Assembly: GCA_011317545.1 (NCBI GenBank) | Contig: WUJK01000009.1 | Location: 1,364,001-1,428,000 of the forward strand | Direction of reading: 5' to 3' | DNA length: 64,000 bases | From: Coniella vitis | Taxonomy: Eukaryota; Ascomycota; Sordariomycetes; Diaporthales; Schizoparmaceae | Part shown: in pieces, positions 22,868 through 34,420 of the stretch | How the letters are laid out: each line of letters opens with the position of its first letter | Numbering within the stretch: the stretch's first letter is position 1 | The notes under the pieces: generated by a model | What the model saw: only the letters and a program-made list of their open reading frames with translations | What the model was told of the DNA's origin: nothing | The model's database searches: none | Made by a program: the position numbers and the translations under genes

Positions 22868-25249
22868 CTAAGCATCTGTGCCACCACTTCGAAACGTGGC
22901 ACACAGCGCGGCATAATGGTGGGTTAGGTCCAGCACGTTCTGTGGTAGGCTAGTGGCTTGAATGATGCTGCGCACTTTGACAGCGCCCTCGTCCTCAATC
23001 AGTGTCCGGATGGTGTGCAGGAGCTCGGGGCTGAACTCGCTGTACCAGCGGTACTGCCAAGTCACCAGGCGGATCGTGGCCGCCACAATCTCTCGTGTAT
23101 TCTTTTGCTTCTCATACACCCTTAGGATGCCCGTCAAGGCCTTGGGGCTGAATCGCTGCATCAGGCAGCCGCGGTACGCCTCGACTGCCTCGTCAGTGTG
23201 TTGCAGACGTTCGGCGAGCGAGCCAAGGATCTCCCATTCTTCGGCCGACTTCTTGTACTGCACCGACTGTGCGCGGAATTGCGCCATTTGCGTCCGCCAG
23301 ATGGTGTAGACACGTAAGTCTTCATAGAGGACCATAAAGAGACTGTCTAACCACCTTTCACACAGACGCTTGTTGTTGAGACGAGAAAGGTGCTCTTCTG
23401 GTTGAGATGCCGTGCCCTGTTCAACATTAGAGTCATGAAACGGCTTGCGTAATTCTTGCTTCAAACTTACATTCTCTTCGGCCTTGGTCTGGCTGGGCTC
23501 CGCTGCGCTGCTGGGTTTCTCCAACGCCTCATCATGGCCGTTGGTAGTTGAATCTGCTTGGGCACCCGCTGATTTGCCGTCCTTTTCTTCGTCAGACACT
23601 TCCCCATTGGTGGTAGGCTCTGGTGTGCCTCGGATGACGTCTGTACTGGCACCACGCTTCGAGGGTGGGCTTGGCTCTTGCCTCTCTGTTCTGTACTCAT
23701 CCTCCATGACGAAGACATTGCTTCGGATCTTCAGCAGTTGGTCCCAACCAATCTTCGCTGTCATCTCTGTCAGGATACTGTAGGCCTTCTTGAAAGTGCC
23801 ACGGTACGAAGCAGCTCGGAGGTTGAGCAAACTGGGCTCTACCTGTTCCGAGTACCTCGACTCTGGCTCACTATCAATCTCGTCAAGCCTCGTCTCCGGC
23901 AAAGTAGGTAAAAACACATCTTTTGGTTCTGGCATCAATGGCGCATCCTTGTCTTGGTACGTAAACATGGGGCAAGAGTTCAGTATGGTCAGCGCGTTCT
24001 CCCAGTCCTCCATCGCAACGTAAACTTCTGCAAGCCTTGCCCAAGTCCCGAATTCACTCGGTGCCGCAATCGTGCTACGGTCGGCGCAGCCTAGGGCGAG
24101 ACGAAGACGCTCTTCTTTTTGCTCGGGTGTCGTGGCGGTTTGTGCCTTCTTGAGAAGGAAATCGGCTTGGGTGTCAAGCATGACATAGTCCATAGGTCGC
24201 TCCTTCAACGCCGAATGGAGGACTCTCACACCCTCGACCTCCTCATTTCCCATAAACAAGACTCTTGCTAGCAGTGAGGCCACTTCCGTGTTTTGGGAAC
24301 GCAGCTTCTCAAACAAGTTGATTCCTGATGTGTAACGGCCGGTAGTTTCGAAGTATTTGAGGAGACCCGTGGTGAGATGGTTCGAGACCATGTTGGGGAC
24401 CTGCACTACCGAATCAGATCCAAGCTGCCATCCTGTAGCATTGTCAGTATCCGTATACGACCACGAGCCATGCAATTTGTCAACCTACCTCGGAAGAACA
24501 ATTGCTCGGCGGCACTCAGGAACCTTTGCTCTGTTTCGGTGTTTGTTACAGGATTAAAGCGTCGCACACCCATAATCTTTCTAATTGTATCACCACTTCC
24601 ATCGTCGGCATATGAATATGCGCGAAGTACGCTGCACAAATATGTCTCGAGCCAGAGTTCGTCGGTGGCCTTTCCCTTTTCGCCGCGTTCATCGACACAG
24701 TAGCTCTCGACAGTACCGGGGATGGTGACATGAACCCGCATATCGAGTCTCGAAAAGGCATTGTAGCAACTGTTTACAAGACCGTCAGCTGACTGTCTCC
24801 TCTCGGGCTACTGAACGAACCACATACCAGTACACGCCCTCTACAATCTTTGCAGTCTGTGGCTGACCATGCTCCTTGTATGTGAGGGTGTTTATGTATG
24901 CAGCCAGACTTGCAGAAGATGAGGCATCCACACCCGTAACATGATGATAGTTTCCGATCTAAACAGACGTCAGAGCCAATCTCTTGGTGGTGACAGCTGG
25001 GGGGCGACAATCGTACGTGTTTGACTGCATTTCTCTGGGGTTGCTTGAGAAGATGCACGAGATCTGGCGGTCCAAGCTCTCGGAGAGCAAGCAGAGACTC
25101 GGTACGGGCTTCGACTGATTCGTGGAGAACCTCCTCCGTAATCCTACCAAGGGACAGAGATATCAGCAACCAGATGCGCAAAGAGATGCGCCAAGGAAGC
25201 CAGAACACGGATAGGCAATCGCTCACTCTGGGACAGCTGGGGCGACCAT
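22868..25249 (-). CDS. BUD7: ChAPs family protein (Bud7/Bch1-type), exomer component
   Basis: ChAPs (Chs5p-Arf1p-binding proteins) form the exomer coat that exports cargo such as chitin synthase from the trans-Golgi. Minus-strand exons are 25249-25227, 25143-25017, 24958-24828, 24769-24489, 24432-23471 and 23416-22868, giving 690 aa. The family blocks are all present: MVAPAVPEITEEVLHES, ESLLALRELGPPDLVHLL, HHVTGVDASSSASLAAYINT, VYCCYNAFSRLD, TVESYCVDERGE, GWQLGSDSVVQVPNMVS and KRLCERWLDSLFMVLYEDLR. TPR-like helices fill the middle. The 54-nt segment 23470-23417 is open in frame but has GTAAGT, a CTAAT-like branch and ACAG, so I treat it as an intron; retaining it gives 708 aa. The region around 430-500 is acidic and probably disordered. 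Which of the four yeast paralogues it matches is not resolved, hence Bud7-type. It is divergent from HIR3. Confidence 0.92.
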
Positions 25250-26044
25250 GGCGATGTGGATAGAATCAATCGTCGCCTGTGCGAGAGACGTGTGTAATTG
25301 CCCTTAAATGTACGATCTGGCTGATTCCACTCGCAGGTAGCGGCGGGAGACCAAAGAGGCTTTGACTGAACACGTACGCGGTAACCGACTTGGGCTTTTG
25401 GAAGACCGGAACCGCGCGAAGATCATTAGCAGAGTGGCAGAAAACCTGCGCCGCTCGCTGATTTGATATAGCGCAGAAGCCCCACGATGACGAGCGTGGA
25501 TCTTGAGAACTGTAGGGTCTATCGTAACGCTTGGAACCTGAGGGGTCAGAAAGACAGGAATTTGTGGTGATGGTTGTCTGCTATGTATAGACACGGCTTG
25601 AAAGTGACAGCTCTTAACTGCTTACGCCTAAAGTGACTGGCCTCTGGGTAGCATTGGCAGGGCTGGCAGGGGAGCTAGGGCCTGGTACAGGCGCGGAAGG
25701 TGGGGTGTCCCGGCTAGAGCCTCTTGAGCCTCTGCATATGTCCACTGACGGTGGGACAGCGCTACTTGTCTGATTGTATATATAGTACAGGCTGGTTTCG
25801 CGGCAGGCTCAGTGGCTTGCTGTTCGCTGTCAGGGCCCGTCCTTGCCTGTAAAAAGCCCCATACTGAAGTCATCGTTCAAGGGTTACATAGTAATTCCCA
25901 TCTATCCATCTACCCATTTAGACGCGACACGCGCCTCGCCGTGCATCGTCTATGCCATGCTCTGACAGTTCCTTTGAGCGATGTACTTGAATACATGCAT
26001 CTGTAACGACATCTTACAGGCTCTGACTAGTCTCCTTGAATACC
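25250..26044. promoter_or_regulatory. divergent promoter region of the ChAPs gene and HIR3
   Basis: This 795-base interval separates two outward-facing housekeeping genes and must hold both promoters. A TATATATA sequence lies near 25778-25786. No third gene is supported. Confidence 0.5.
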
Positions 26045-29000
26045 ATGGTGCGCTGTCCGAAACAAACGCGGTTTTGTATGAGCAAAGCAAAGCTAACCAG
26101 CGCAACGCGTACAGTCTGCTTTTTCGGCGATCAACGTCGAGCCTGAAGACAATGTCGAGGAGGAGGTCGATACTGCACGAGAGCTTCAGGTACTGATATC
26201 CACGACATGCAAAGAATTGCGAGTGTGAAATGGATTTGATGCAAGCTGACATGCAGCTAGGTCGATGACGCTTTGAAACTTTTCCAGAATGCCCTCAAGC
26301 TCCATGCCCAAGGGCCGCGGTCTTTTGACGATGCCGCCCGCGCCTACGACGAACTCTTGAATTCCGACATTTTCAAACTCCCAGAAAGTGCCACCGAATA
26401 TGAGCGCGCTGAAAGACAACAAAATCCTCTACTCCCTGTCGAGCCTTCATTCGCACCTGGTCTCGATGCAGGCGCTACGTACGCCGACGGCACTGGAACC
26501 AGTCTTCCACAGGCACTGTTCCTGTCTTACAAGAACCATGGCCAATTTATATTAGATAGGATCAAGTCAAGAGTGCGCCAAGCTGGACCGAGCGCCACGA
26601 AAGTATTTCAAGAGCCCGCGATCGCTGGCGAAGCCCTCAAAGCGATAGATGCGTTCAACGCTGCGTTGGACAGAGATCCCTCCGACGCTGAGCTGTGGCG
26701 GAGGACCGCGAGAACCGCAGCGTTCTTGAATAGCGCGCGAATGAGCCGCTACTGTTTGGAAGCTGCAATTGAATTGGACGATGACCCTGCGGTCGCAGAA
26801 GTAGAACCTCCATCTCTCGCCGAAGGCTTCGCCGGGGAGCAGTTGAAAGAGCAACTGCACATCCTCGGTGACAAGATCTCCATTACGCACCCGAGCATCA
26901 AACCGTATCTGGACAAAGAGATATCGCCCTTTCTCCAACGTTACATCGACCCACTTCCCTTCTTGTCTGACCCAACACTGGAGCTGGGATCACGCAAAGC
27001 CCTAGCAGCTGAGACGATTCTGACGCGACCAATTGTTCGACTCACCAGCCTATCGTGGGCACAGCTCGGCATGGCACTGGCTGAATATGTCAAAGAAAGT
27101 GGTTTGTCTGCACAGGCAATCCTGATTGAGCTGCCAGAAGGCCTCAGAGAGCAAGAGGATGAGATGGAGCAAATGGATCTCGACATCTCGCCATCTACAG
27201 CTGCTGATCTTTCCAATCCTGAAACTGCAGAAAAGGCAGATGGCCAATCGATGAAAAGAAAGCAGTCAGCCGAGATGAAGGCACAAGATGTTGGGAGCAA
27301 AGAGAAGAACACTGCAAATGCAGAAGATCCTCAGCAGAGCGTATCTTTACCATCCAGGAAACGATCCGTCTCGTTGGCAGGTCTTCCTGAACCCGTCGAG
27401 GAAGAAGCTGGAGATAGCAGGCGACCGAAGCGTGTGAGGAGGCGGGAGACCGTCGTTGAAGAGGCGGTTGACGAGACAACGTTACGCGCCGCACAGCTAC
27501 AGCCTTTCCAAGGAGCGGATCAAAATCTCTTCCAATTAACCAAAAACATCTTGGAGAATCTCGGGGTAACTGACAAGAACACGGTGGAGAGAATAGGTCA
27601 AATTCTCGACTCTTGCGCGCTAGATGAGCGCACATCCAAGATATGCCATACTGCCAGTATTGATTTGCGAAACTCGCTATCCTCTTTTGATGAAGATGTG
27701 GCAAACATTTTCCTTACCAAGGCTGAAACCACTAGTCTTGGAATGAATGCCTTTTTGGAGCATACGAAGTCTGGAGCGCAGCGCATGTCTGAACCGGCAA
27801 TTCTCAATGAGTCAATGGGTCTTCGACATTTCATCAAGAAGATGAACGCAGCTCATGTATCGGCGCAAGATGTGGCTTTCGAGTGGCTTCTAGCCATATC
27901 CCGTACATATACTTCGAAAAAGTGGTCCGAACAACTTAAAAGTGCGGTTGACCAACTACTTGATCAATATGACGAGACACTTTTCGAACGGGTACAATAC
28001 GAAATTGGCTGTGCTCCGTCCAGAAATGAAGATGACGCCCGTTTCGCCGCAATCGATACCGCCGTCCAGATGCTGTTTGAGGTTTACCTTGATGCTTACG
28101 AACGAATCACCAACCCTAGCAGCCGTGTGGTCGAGCAGGTTTCCAAAATCGCAACCAAGATGCGTTTAGGTCGCTGGCAAGACCTAGCATCTCAACTCAG
28201 CCGACGAAGACCAGCGATGGTTCGGGTAGATTTGACTCTGCGGTTTCTCTGGGCATGCGTTTTCTCAACAACCCTGGCGGAGGGCATCTCGCGGGATCAC
28301 ATACTGACATGCTGGCACAGCCTGCGAGACTACCTAGCCTCCACAGGACACAATAAAATTGACCTGCCAAACAATGCAATCATGCCAGAGGTATCGTCTG
28401 CGGAGGCTGATCGGGAAATCAGTAAACTCACAACCATGGATTTCTTCCTGGGTTTGTTCCAAGAGGAAATGTCTGACCCAGTCGCTGTTATCGATACGCT
28501 TGAGCCAGTTCTCAACCCAGACACCGTCTACATCACGTCGAATGAGGAGACCGTTACCAATGGTGAGGGTGCTCCTGCCGAACGGCCCTCCAAGATTTCC
28601 ATCAAGGATCATGCCAGCCAGGGCCTCAAGGATCTTTGGAAGTTCCTTGTGGCTAGTAGCACCGACCTCAGGCTTCTGTTGTGGTCTCGGTTGAGTGATG
28701 CTTACGGTTCAATCAAGTATACGACCAAACAGTTTTCCTGTCTTCTCAAGAGCATTGAGATGGTCATCGACGATATGGACAGTCCGACGTACTTGAACAC
28801 CCCACCAGATGCGCGGAAAATGCTCCTTCTCAAACTCACGAGATCGATCCATGATATGATGGTATCTGCATTATCGTTGGCCCTCAATGACAACACTGCA
28901 TTCGACATTATTGATGAGGAGCATCTTCAGTCCACTTCAGCTGCCCTAGCCAGGCTGAGCTGCTTTGTACATGTCGCAGTCATGCAAGAGGACGAGTTTA

Positions 29001-32000
29001 CGCTTGGCATTGCCCAGGCACCTTCGAAATCGTCGGCTTTCAACGAACTACTCGAGAGCTTAAAGGACTTGCAAGTCAGGACCTGGACGCTGCAGTATTG
29101 CCTGATCAAAGTGGGCATTCACCAAAACGCGGCTATTTTCAAAACTCCGGACAACGACTTGGCCGAGTTCTTGAATGCGGTCCACCAGGTACTGGGTTTA
29201 CGAAAGGCATGTAGCTCATCGAACAAAATCTTCCTCAAGATGATGCGCATCGAGTTGCTGAAACAAAAGAACATCGAGAATTGGGAAGATTATCTGGGAC
29301 AGGTACTCTTTGATCTTAATGGGCTCAAACTTGGTGTTGGAATTTGGGACGTGCAGGATCACGGGTGTGTTCCAGAGAAGCTCGAAAAACGGCAAGCTTT
29401 GCAGCTCATCGAGAAGATCATGTTGCTGGCAAATCGCATGTCCATGAAGGACTTGCTCAAGTCAGACCTCAAGAACACCATTGAGCACATGCAGGGCGCC
29501 ATTGGCCAAGCAAAGTCCAGTACACCCATGATTCACAATCTGCGCAATTTCCAGGAATATCTCAAAAAACCTGTGCATCCACTTCGTTTATACCAGGCTC
29601 TTGACGGCACGGTCCCTCTTGATGCCATGACCGTCAACACGGCAGAAGCGTCTCTGGCAAAGAGTGGCTGGTTTTTCCTCCTTGGTATGATCGCCCTAAC
29701 GAAGTTCAAGGGGGTCGATCTAAACCGCCGTCAGACCCCTGGTGCCACGGACGATTTGCGCATAGGAGCTACATTCTTGCGTTTGCAGTTGCAGTTCACT
29801 CCGGATAAGTGGGAAGCATGGTTTAGGCTTGCCGAGTGTTTCGACTTTGAATTAGACGAAGCTGTTTTGTGGTCGGCCGACAAGATGAACAAAGAAAGAA
29901 CCGAGCTGCTCAAGTTCCAGCGCTCAGCAATTCACTGCTACACCTTGGCATTGTCGCACTGTCACTCTTGGACTCCGGAGACTACGGAAGACGAGCAAAA
30001 ACTCTGCCAGCTTTACTACAATTTCGCCATGCGCATGTATGCGTCCAGCCGTGAGCCGTTTGCAATGGAGCCGTTTCAGCATAGTGAACATGCCCGCTTC
30101 TACCCAGACGCAGATGGCAACGGGACTTATAAAGGCCCAGTTCACAAGGAAATGACAGACTTTGAGGTTTGGAAGTATGCAGCTGCCCTGTTCAGGAAGG
30201 CCATGAAAGGAAGACCCAAGGATTGGAAGAGTCCATATATGCTTTCCAAATGTCTCTGGAAAATGTATCAGAAACCACTTGATACCCTGAAAGGCAAGGA
30301 CGAAAAAGCAAGACCCACGATTCCAGCACTTGTCGCTGCATTGGAAAAGACGATCGAGGTAGTGTCGCTTCTTCCAAAGCCACGTCATGGCCAGGACCCG
30401 ATCCTTGAGCCGCACTACAAGATCGTCTCAATTCTCAGTAAATTGGTAAATCAAAAGGAGATATCCCCTCAAGAGGCTGCCGACATTTTACAACGACAAC
30501 CGTACGCAATACAACATGGCGACAAAGTGACAATCGAGTCCCTGGAAGATTGGGATGGTTATGTCATCGAAATCCTGCGCCTGCTTCGTGACAAGGACAA
30601 GTCGCATTGGCAGCACCGCATCATCATGCGTCATGCGCGTATGTTGTATGATACCAAAGAAACTGATTCGGCAAGTGAGTACACAGGGGCCCAAGCAGCA
30701 TTTTTGGTACTGCGTGAGCATATGGTTACCAAGACCATGGCCATCAATGTCTGGAAATGTGATGCCGAGCGTCCAGGGCGACACCATGTTTTCACAGAGC
30801 AATATGTACGATACATTGTACACCTATTGACCTTGACGCATGACCGTGTGAATATGGAACTGCTCCTGCGAAAGATAAGGAAGAAGGGAGCCGATTTCTA
30901 CCATTTCACTGATCTTTGGGCCAGTTGCGTCCAAGCGTATACTCGACTTCTGCGGCACACATACAAGATTGACCCCCTCGAGGAAGACGTCTTCAAAAAT
31001 ACGAGCCCTGAGGAATTCGAAATCCTCGCTGAGAGGATCACCGAGTGGGCAGGCAAGGATGACAAAGAACACAACGCCTTGAACGCAATGAAAGACACAA
31101 TCGAGCTGAAGAAGCTCAACGGCGGCTTAACCAAGGCTGGCATGATTGATGATCTCATCAGCGACTGCTATTCAGTTCTGTATCAGGATATAGCAAAGGA
31201 GCTGCCAGGTCCAGACCCATCCGAGATTATAGAAGAGCGCAATCGCGTCAAAGAGGCCGAGACGAATGACCGAGCAACTGACAAGGAGCAATTCAATGGC
31301 TTGCTCCACCCAAGTAATAATGTCACGGACAAGAAAGAGGAAAATGGAGCGAGCCGTTTACCTAGCGAGGCGCCATCGCCCGGGGCTACTCAAGGAGGCG
31401 AAAAAATGGAAAGATCTGCGTCCAACAATGCAGCCGAAGGCGGTGCTGTTCGCCGCAGGCTCGTTGGTGTGCGGCGTGCTGATATCTTGCGAAAAGCCGA
31501 GCAGGCTGTCTTGCGTGCAACCGAACAGCCGCCACCCAAATCTGCCGTCAGCGAACGGTCCAATGGTCGCAAATCGCGTCGCGGGAGCGTCGCAAGCGGC
31601 AAGGACACTATGGGAGTCCGCCAGGATGCCAATGAGACGGAGGCCGACGATGATGGTGCAGATGTAGAGATGAGGGATGCCATTGCATCCGATGACAAGC
31701 ATCCTGATGGTGAAGAGGTTGACGAGCTCGAGCATACCGCAAATGCTGAAGATGCAGATAGCGAGGCGGCGAGTCCAAGACCGGACCATGACGATGCCGA
31801 CGACGAAAGTGATCTCAGTGACTTGCCAAGCGAGTTTGACCAGGACATTCCAGAGTCCTTGATGTTCCCCAATTTGCGCAAAAGCGTAGAAAACTCAATC
31901 GCTGCCACTCCTAGTGAGGATGGCGACGACGAGCAGGAAGAGGATGATGATGAAGAAGAGGAGGAGGAGGAAGAAGAGGAAGAGGAAGAAGGGGAGGAGG

Positions 32001-32116
32001 TTCAAGAGACGAACCGCATGGACGAAACGGCCCAAGAGCATGACCAGGAAATGGCAGATATCTCTAATGTTGCAGAAGGAAAAGATGTCGAAGACAGTGC
32101 AGAGGGGACCGCCTAG
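26045..32116 (+). CDS. HIR3: histone transcription regulator 3 (HIR complex)
   Basis: Hir3 is the large scaffold subunit of the HIR histone chaperone (CABIN1 in animals), which deposits H3-H4 outside replication and represses histone genes. I join 26045-26047, 26115-26189 and 26261-32116 to give 1977 aa. Exon 1 carries only the start codon; the intron after it has a CTAAC branch and ends ACAG. The joined N-terminus, MSAFSAINVEPEDNVEEEVD, then LQVDDALKLFQNALKLHAQG, is the family start. The body is a long helical TPR-like array. Residues about 305-400 are a disordered charged linker with KRKQ and RPKRVRRR basic patches. The tail from about 1680 is disordered with a basic RKSRRGSV patch, and it ends in a run of about 13 glutamates near 1920-1935, typical of histone-binding factors. 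The ORF start at 26273 sometimes called would be a TTG codon. Confidence 0.93.
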
Positions 32117-32391
32117 GTGATGCGGCATCCTCGACATTCTGAAGAAAGCACAGATGGTCCGAAACCTGCAAAAGAGGATGCTTTTGAGAGGGTAGAGGAA
32201 GTGATTTATGTGGCTACATCAGCCTACGAATATGACGAAGACTCGTCTACAACCTGATTCACGAAAGGGAGGAAGCTAGCCGTCTCAAGCATGCCTCTGA
32301 GGTTCAAAGACGGAGGCGAGGACGCTACAAGACGGATGGTAGCATGAACAGCACGCAACAATGCTCAAATATTCAACATTACAACGTCTTC

Positions 32392-34112
32392 TTATCTCAC
32401 TATTTGCAATACGCCGCCTTCAGATGAGCCCACGTCTGCCCAGGCCTCTATTTCCACGAGCATCTGAGACTCGTACAAACCAGCCTGTACTAGTGTGTTT
32501 GCCGGCAAGATTCCCGCGCACTTCATCTTCCAGCCGTGTTCTTCACTCACCGCCTCGCAGTCGTTGCCGAGCCGCAACATCAAGCGTGTCCGTACAATGT
32601 CTTTTATGGATGCGTCGAGCGCCTTGAGAGATCCTTCAATAATGTCTAGTATCCAGACCGTCTGGCTAGCGGCCGATGTACCACCAATGCAAGTTAATGA
32701 CGAGACACCGCGCGGTGGGTTAGCTGTTGTGCCCGAGATGTGTATACGTGAACCGACCCGTACAGCACGGCAATAGCCCTATAGAAATCGCTTGTCAGAA
32801 AAAGCAATGTTACGAAGCAATAGCAACATGGCAGGGCAGTGTGGAGCTAAGGACTTGCGCAAATGGGTTCCCAAGGACTTCTAGTCAGATACTCTACTCT
32901 CTGCCCTCGTGCAACGGCCTCTCTGACGGCCTTGGTCCTGTCGTTTGGTTTTAAATGGTGGCTCAAGTCGCCTGCAGCGGTGAGGTACGGTGACCGTCGA
33001 TATTCATCGCCGCAGTCGCCAGGGATATCCTTCAACCCTTCCTGTGCTCTCGCAATCTGTGCGCGGTCCTCATCGTCGAAGCTAACGGAGAAGGCAAGCA
33101 AGTTTCTTTTGGCATAAGCCTCAGAGTCCGCATTGAGCCGGGTTCCCACGATGACGGCCTTGACTCCTGGGACGTCGAGCACCCATCTTGTTGCGACGGC
33201 TGCTATGGGGACGCTGTGCTTCATTGCCACCACGTGTAACGCTTTCAGTACGTTTTGGAAAGCATACCAGCCGCCAGCAGCGTGGATGAAGCGAAGGTAC
33301 TTGCGCAGTGACCAGTTCAGTGCGTTGCCATCGGTCGGCTCAGGCGCATCGAGCCACTTCTCACTGAAAAAGCCACCCAGAAGCGTCCCATAGCAGAGCA
33401 AACCCACGCCGCGCTTCACACAAAGGGCGCTCATGCGTCCGCGGATGACGCGCCGGTCGAGCACAGAACACGAGACCTGGTTCGTGACGATGGGGAAGCC
33501 TGTGTCGAGAAGCATGGCAAGATGTGCAGAGTCTGTATTGGTAAGACCAAGGAGGGCTATTTTGCTCCCGCCAACAGCGGACTGCATGCGAGTGAGGTGC
33601 TGTAGGTTGTGGATGTAGGTGTCGTCCGTGTAGTCCCAGATGTGGTACTGCAGCAGGGCGATTTGGTCCTGTTGGGTGCGGTGCAAGGCCAGGGTCACGG
33701 CTGCTTCTGCCTCTGCGAAGGACCTGTTACTGTTGCCTTCGGCTGGACACCATTTGGTGAATGCCGTTGCTGTACGTTTGGCTTGAGAGGAAGAATGCTG
33801 TTGTTTGTTGTTGTAATGGCCCATGACGAGCTCTGCGTCGCCGTAATGGTCGGCCATGTCAAAATAGTCCAGGCCATGGTCGACGCTTCAATATATGTCA
33901 GTCTTGTTCCCACTTCAAGGCTTTCTTTTGAGACCTGCTAGCAAGAGCAGACAAAACACATACAGAGTGTTGATAAAGCCAGAGGCGTTGGCGATGTCTA
34001 CGTCTTTGTCGTGTCCGCCGGCTAGTTGCCAAAGGCCGTTCAAGATGCGCGGAATTTCGAGCGAACCTGCTATTGTTGTCCGCTCTGGACGAATCGTGGT
34101 GGTATCAGCCAT
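32392..34112 (-). CDS. aldo-keto reductase fused to a RidA/YjgF domain
   Basis: This two-domain protein has minus-strand exons 34112-33964, 33885-32859 and 32778-32392 (520 aa). Residues 1 to about 370 form an NAD(P)H aldo-keto reductase barrel. All four catalytic positions are visible: Asp59 and Tyr64 in DMADHYGDAE, Lys94 in FTKWCP, and His131 in LLQYHIWDY. The late barrel block ATRWVLDVPGVKAVIVGTRL is also typical. Residues about 392-520 are a RidA/YjgF/L-PSP domain (GYCRAVRVGSRIHISGTTA to LVEIEAWADVG). The domains are joined across an intron whose donor is GC (TGC/GCAAGT) and whose acceptor is CTATAG; that junction gives WEPICGYCRAVR, matching the usual fusion junction. In the RidA domain the position of the catalytic arginine reads Asn (LPANTLV), so imine deaminase activity is doubtful. 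The substrate is unknown. Its 3' end faces that of HIR3. Confidence 0.87.
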
Positions 34113-34420
34113 CGGAGGTACGACCTGGAATACAATTGCACGTGTATTTGAACTTTGACAAGAGGAAAAGATCCGATGCTAACTTGGATTAGGGAGTACA
34201 TGGCGATATCGGCAAGCCATCTGGATGATATCGGAGATAGTACGGCAAACCCCTCAGCAAGTAGTCCCATACATTATTTCCAGCGGGTTACTTACCGCGG
34301 CTCTTATTTCGTCCCCCTTCTCACGCCCAATTACCAGCCTTTCCAGACTCTATATATTCCGAACGATCCTTGTGGCCTGTGGCGATGCAGCTCTAGTTCT
34401 CCGACACTGATGGAAGCATG
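34113..34420. other. short intergenic region
   Basis: These 308 bases separate the start of the AKR-RidA gene from the end of the membrane-protein gene, both on the minus strand. They should hold the AKR-RidA promoter. No further feature is seen. Confidence 0.5.
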
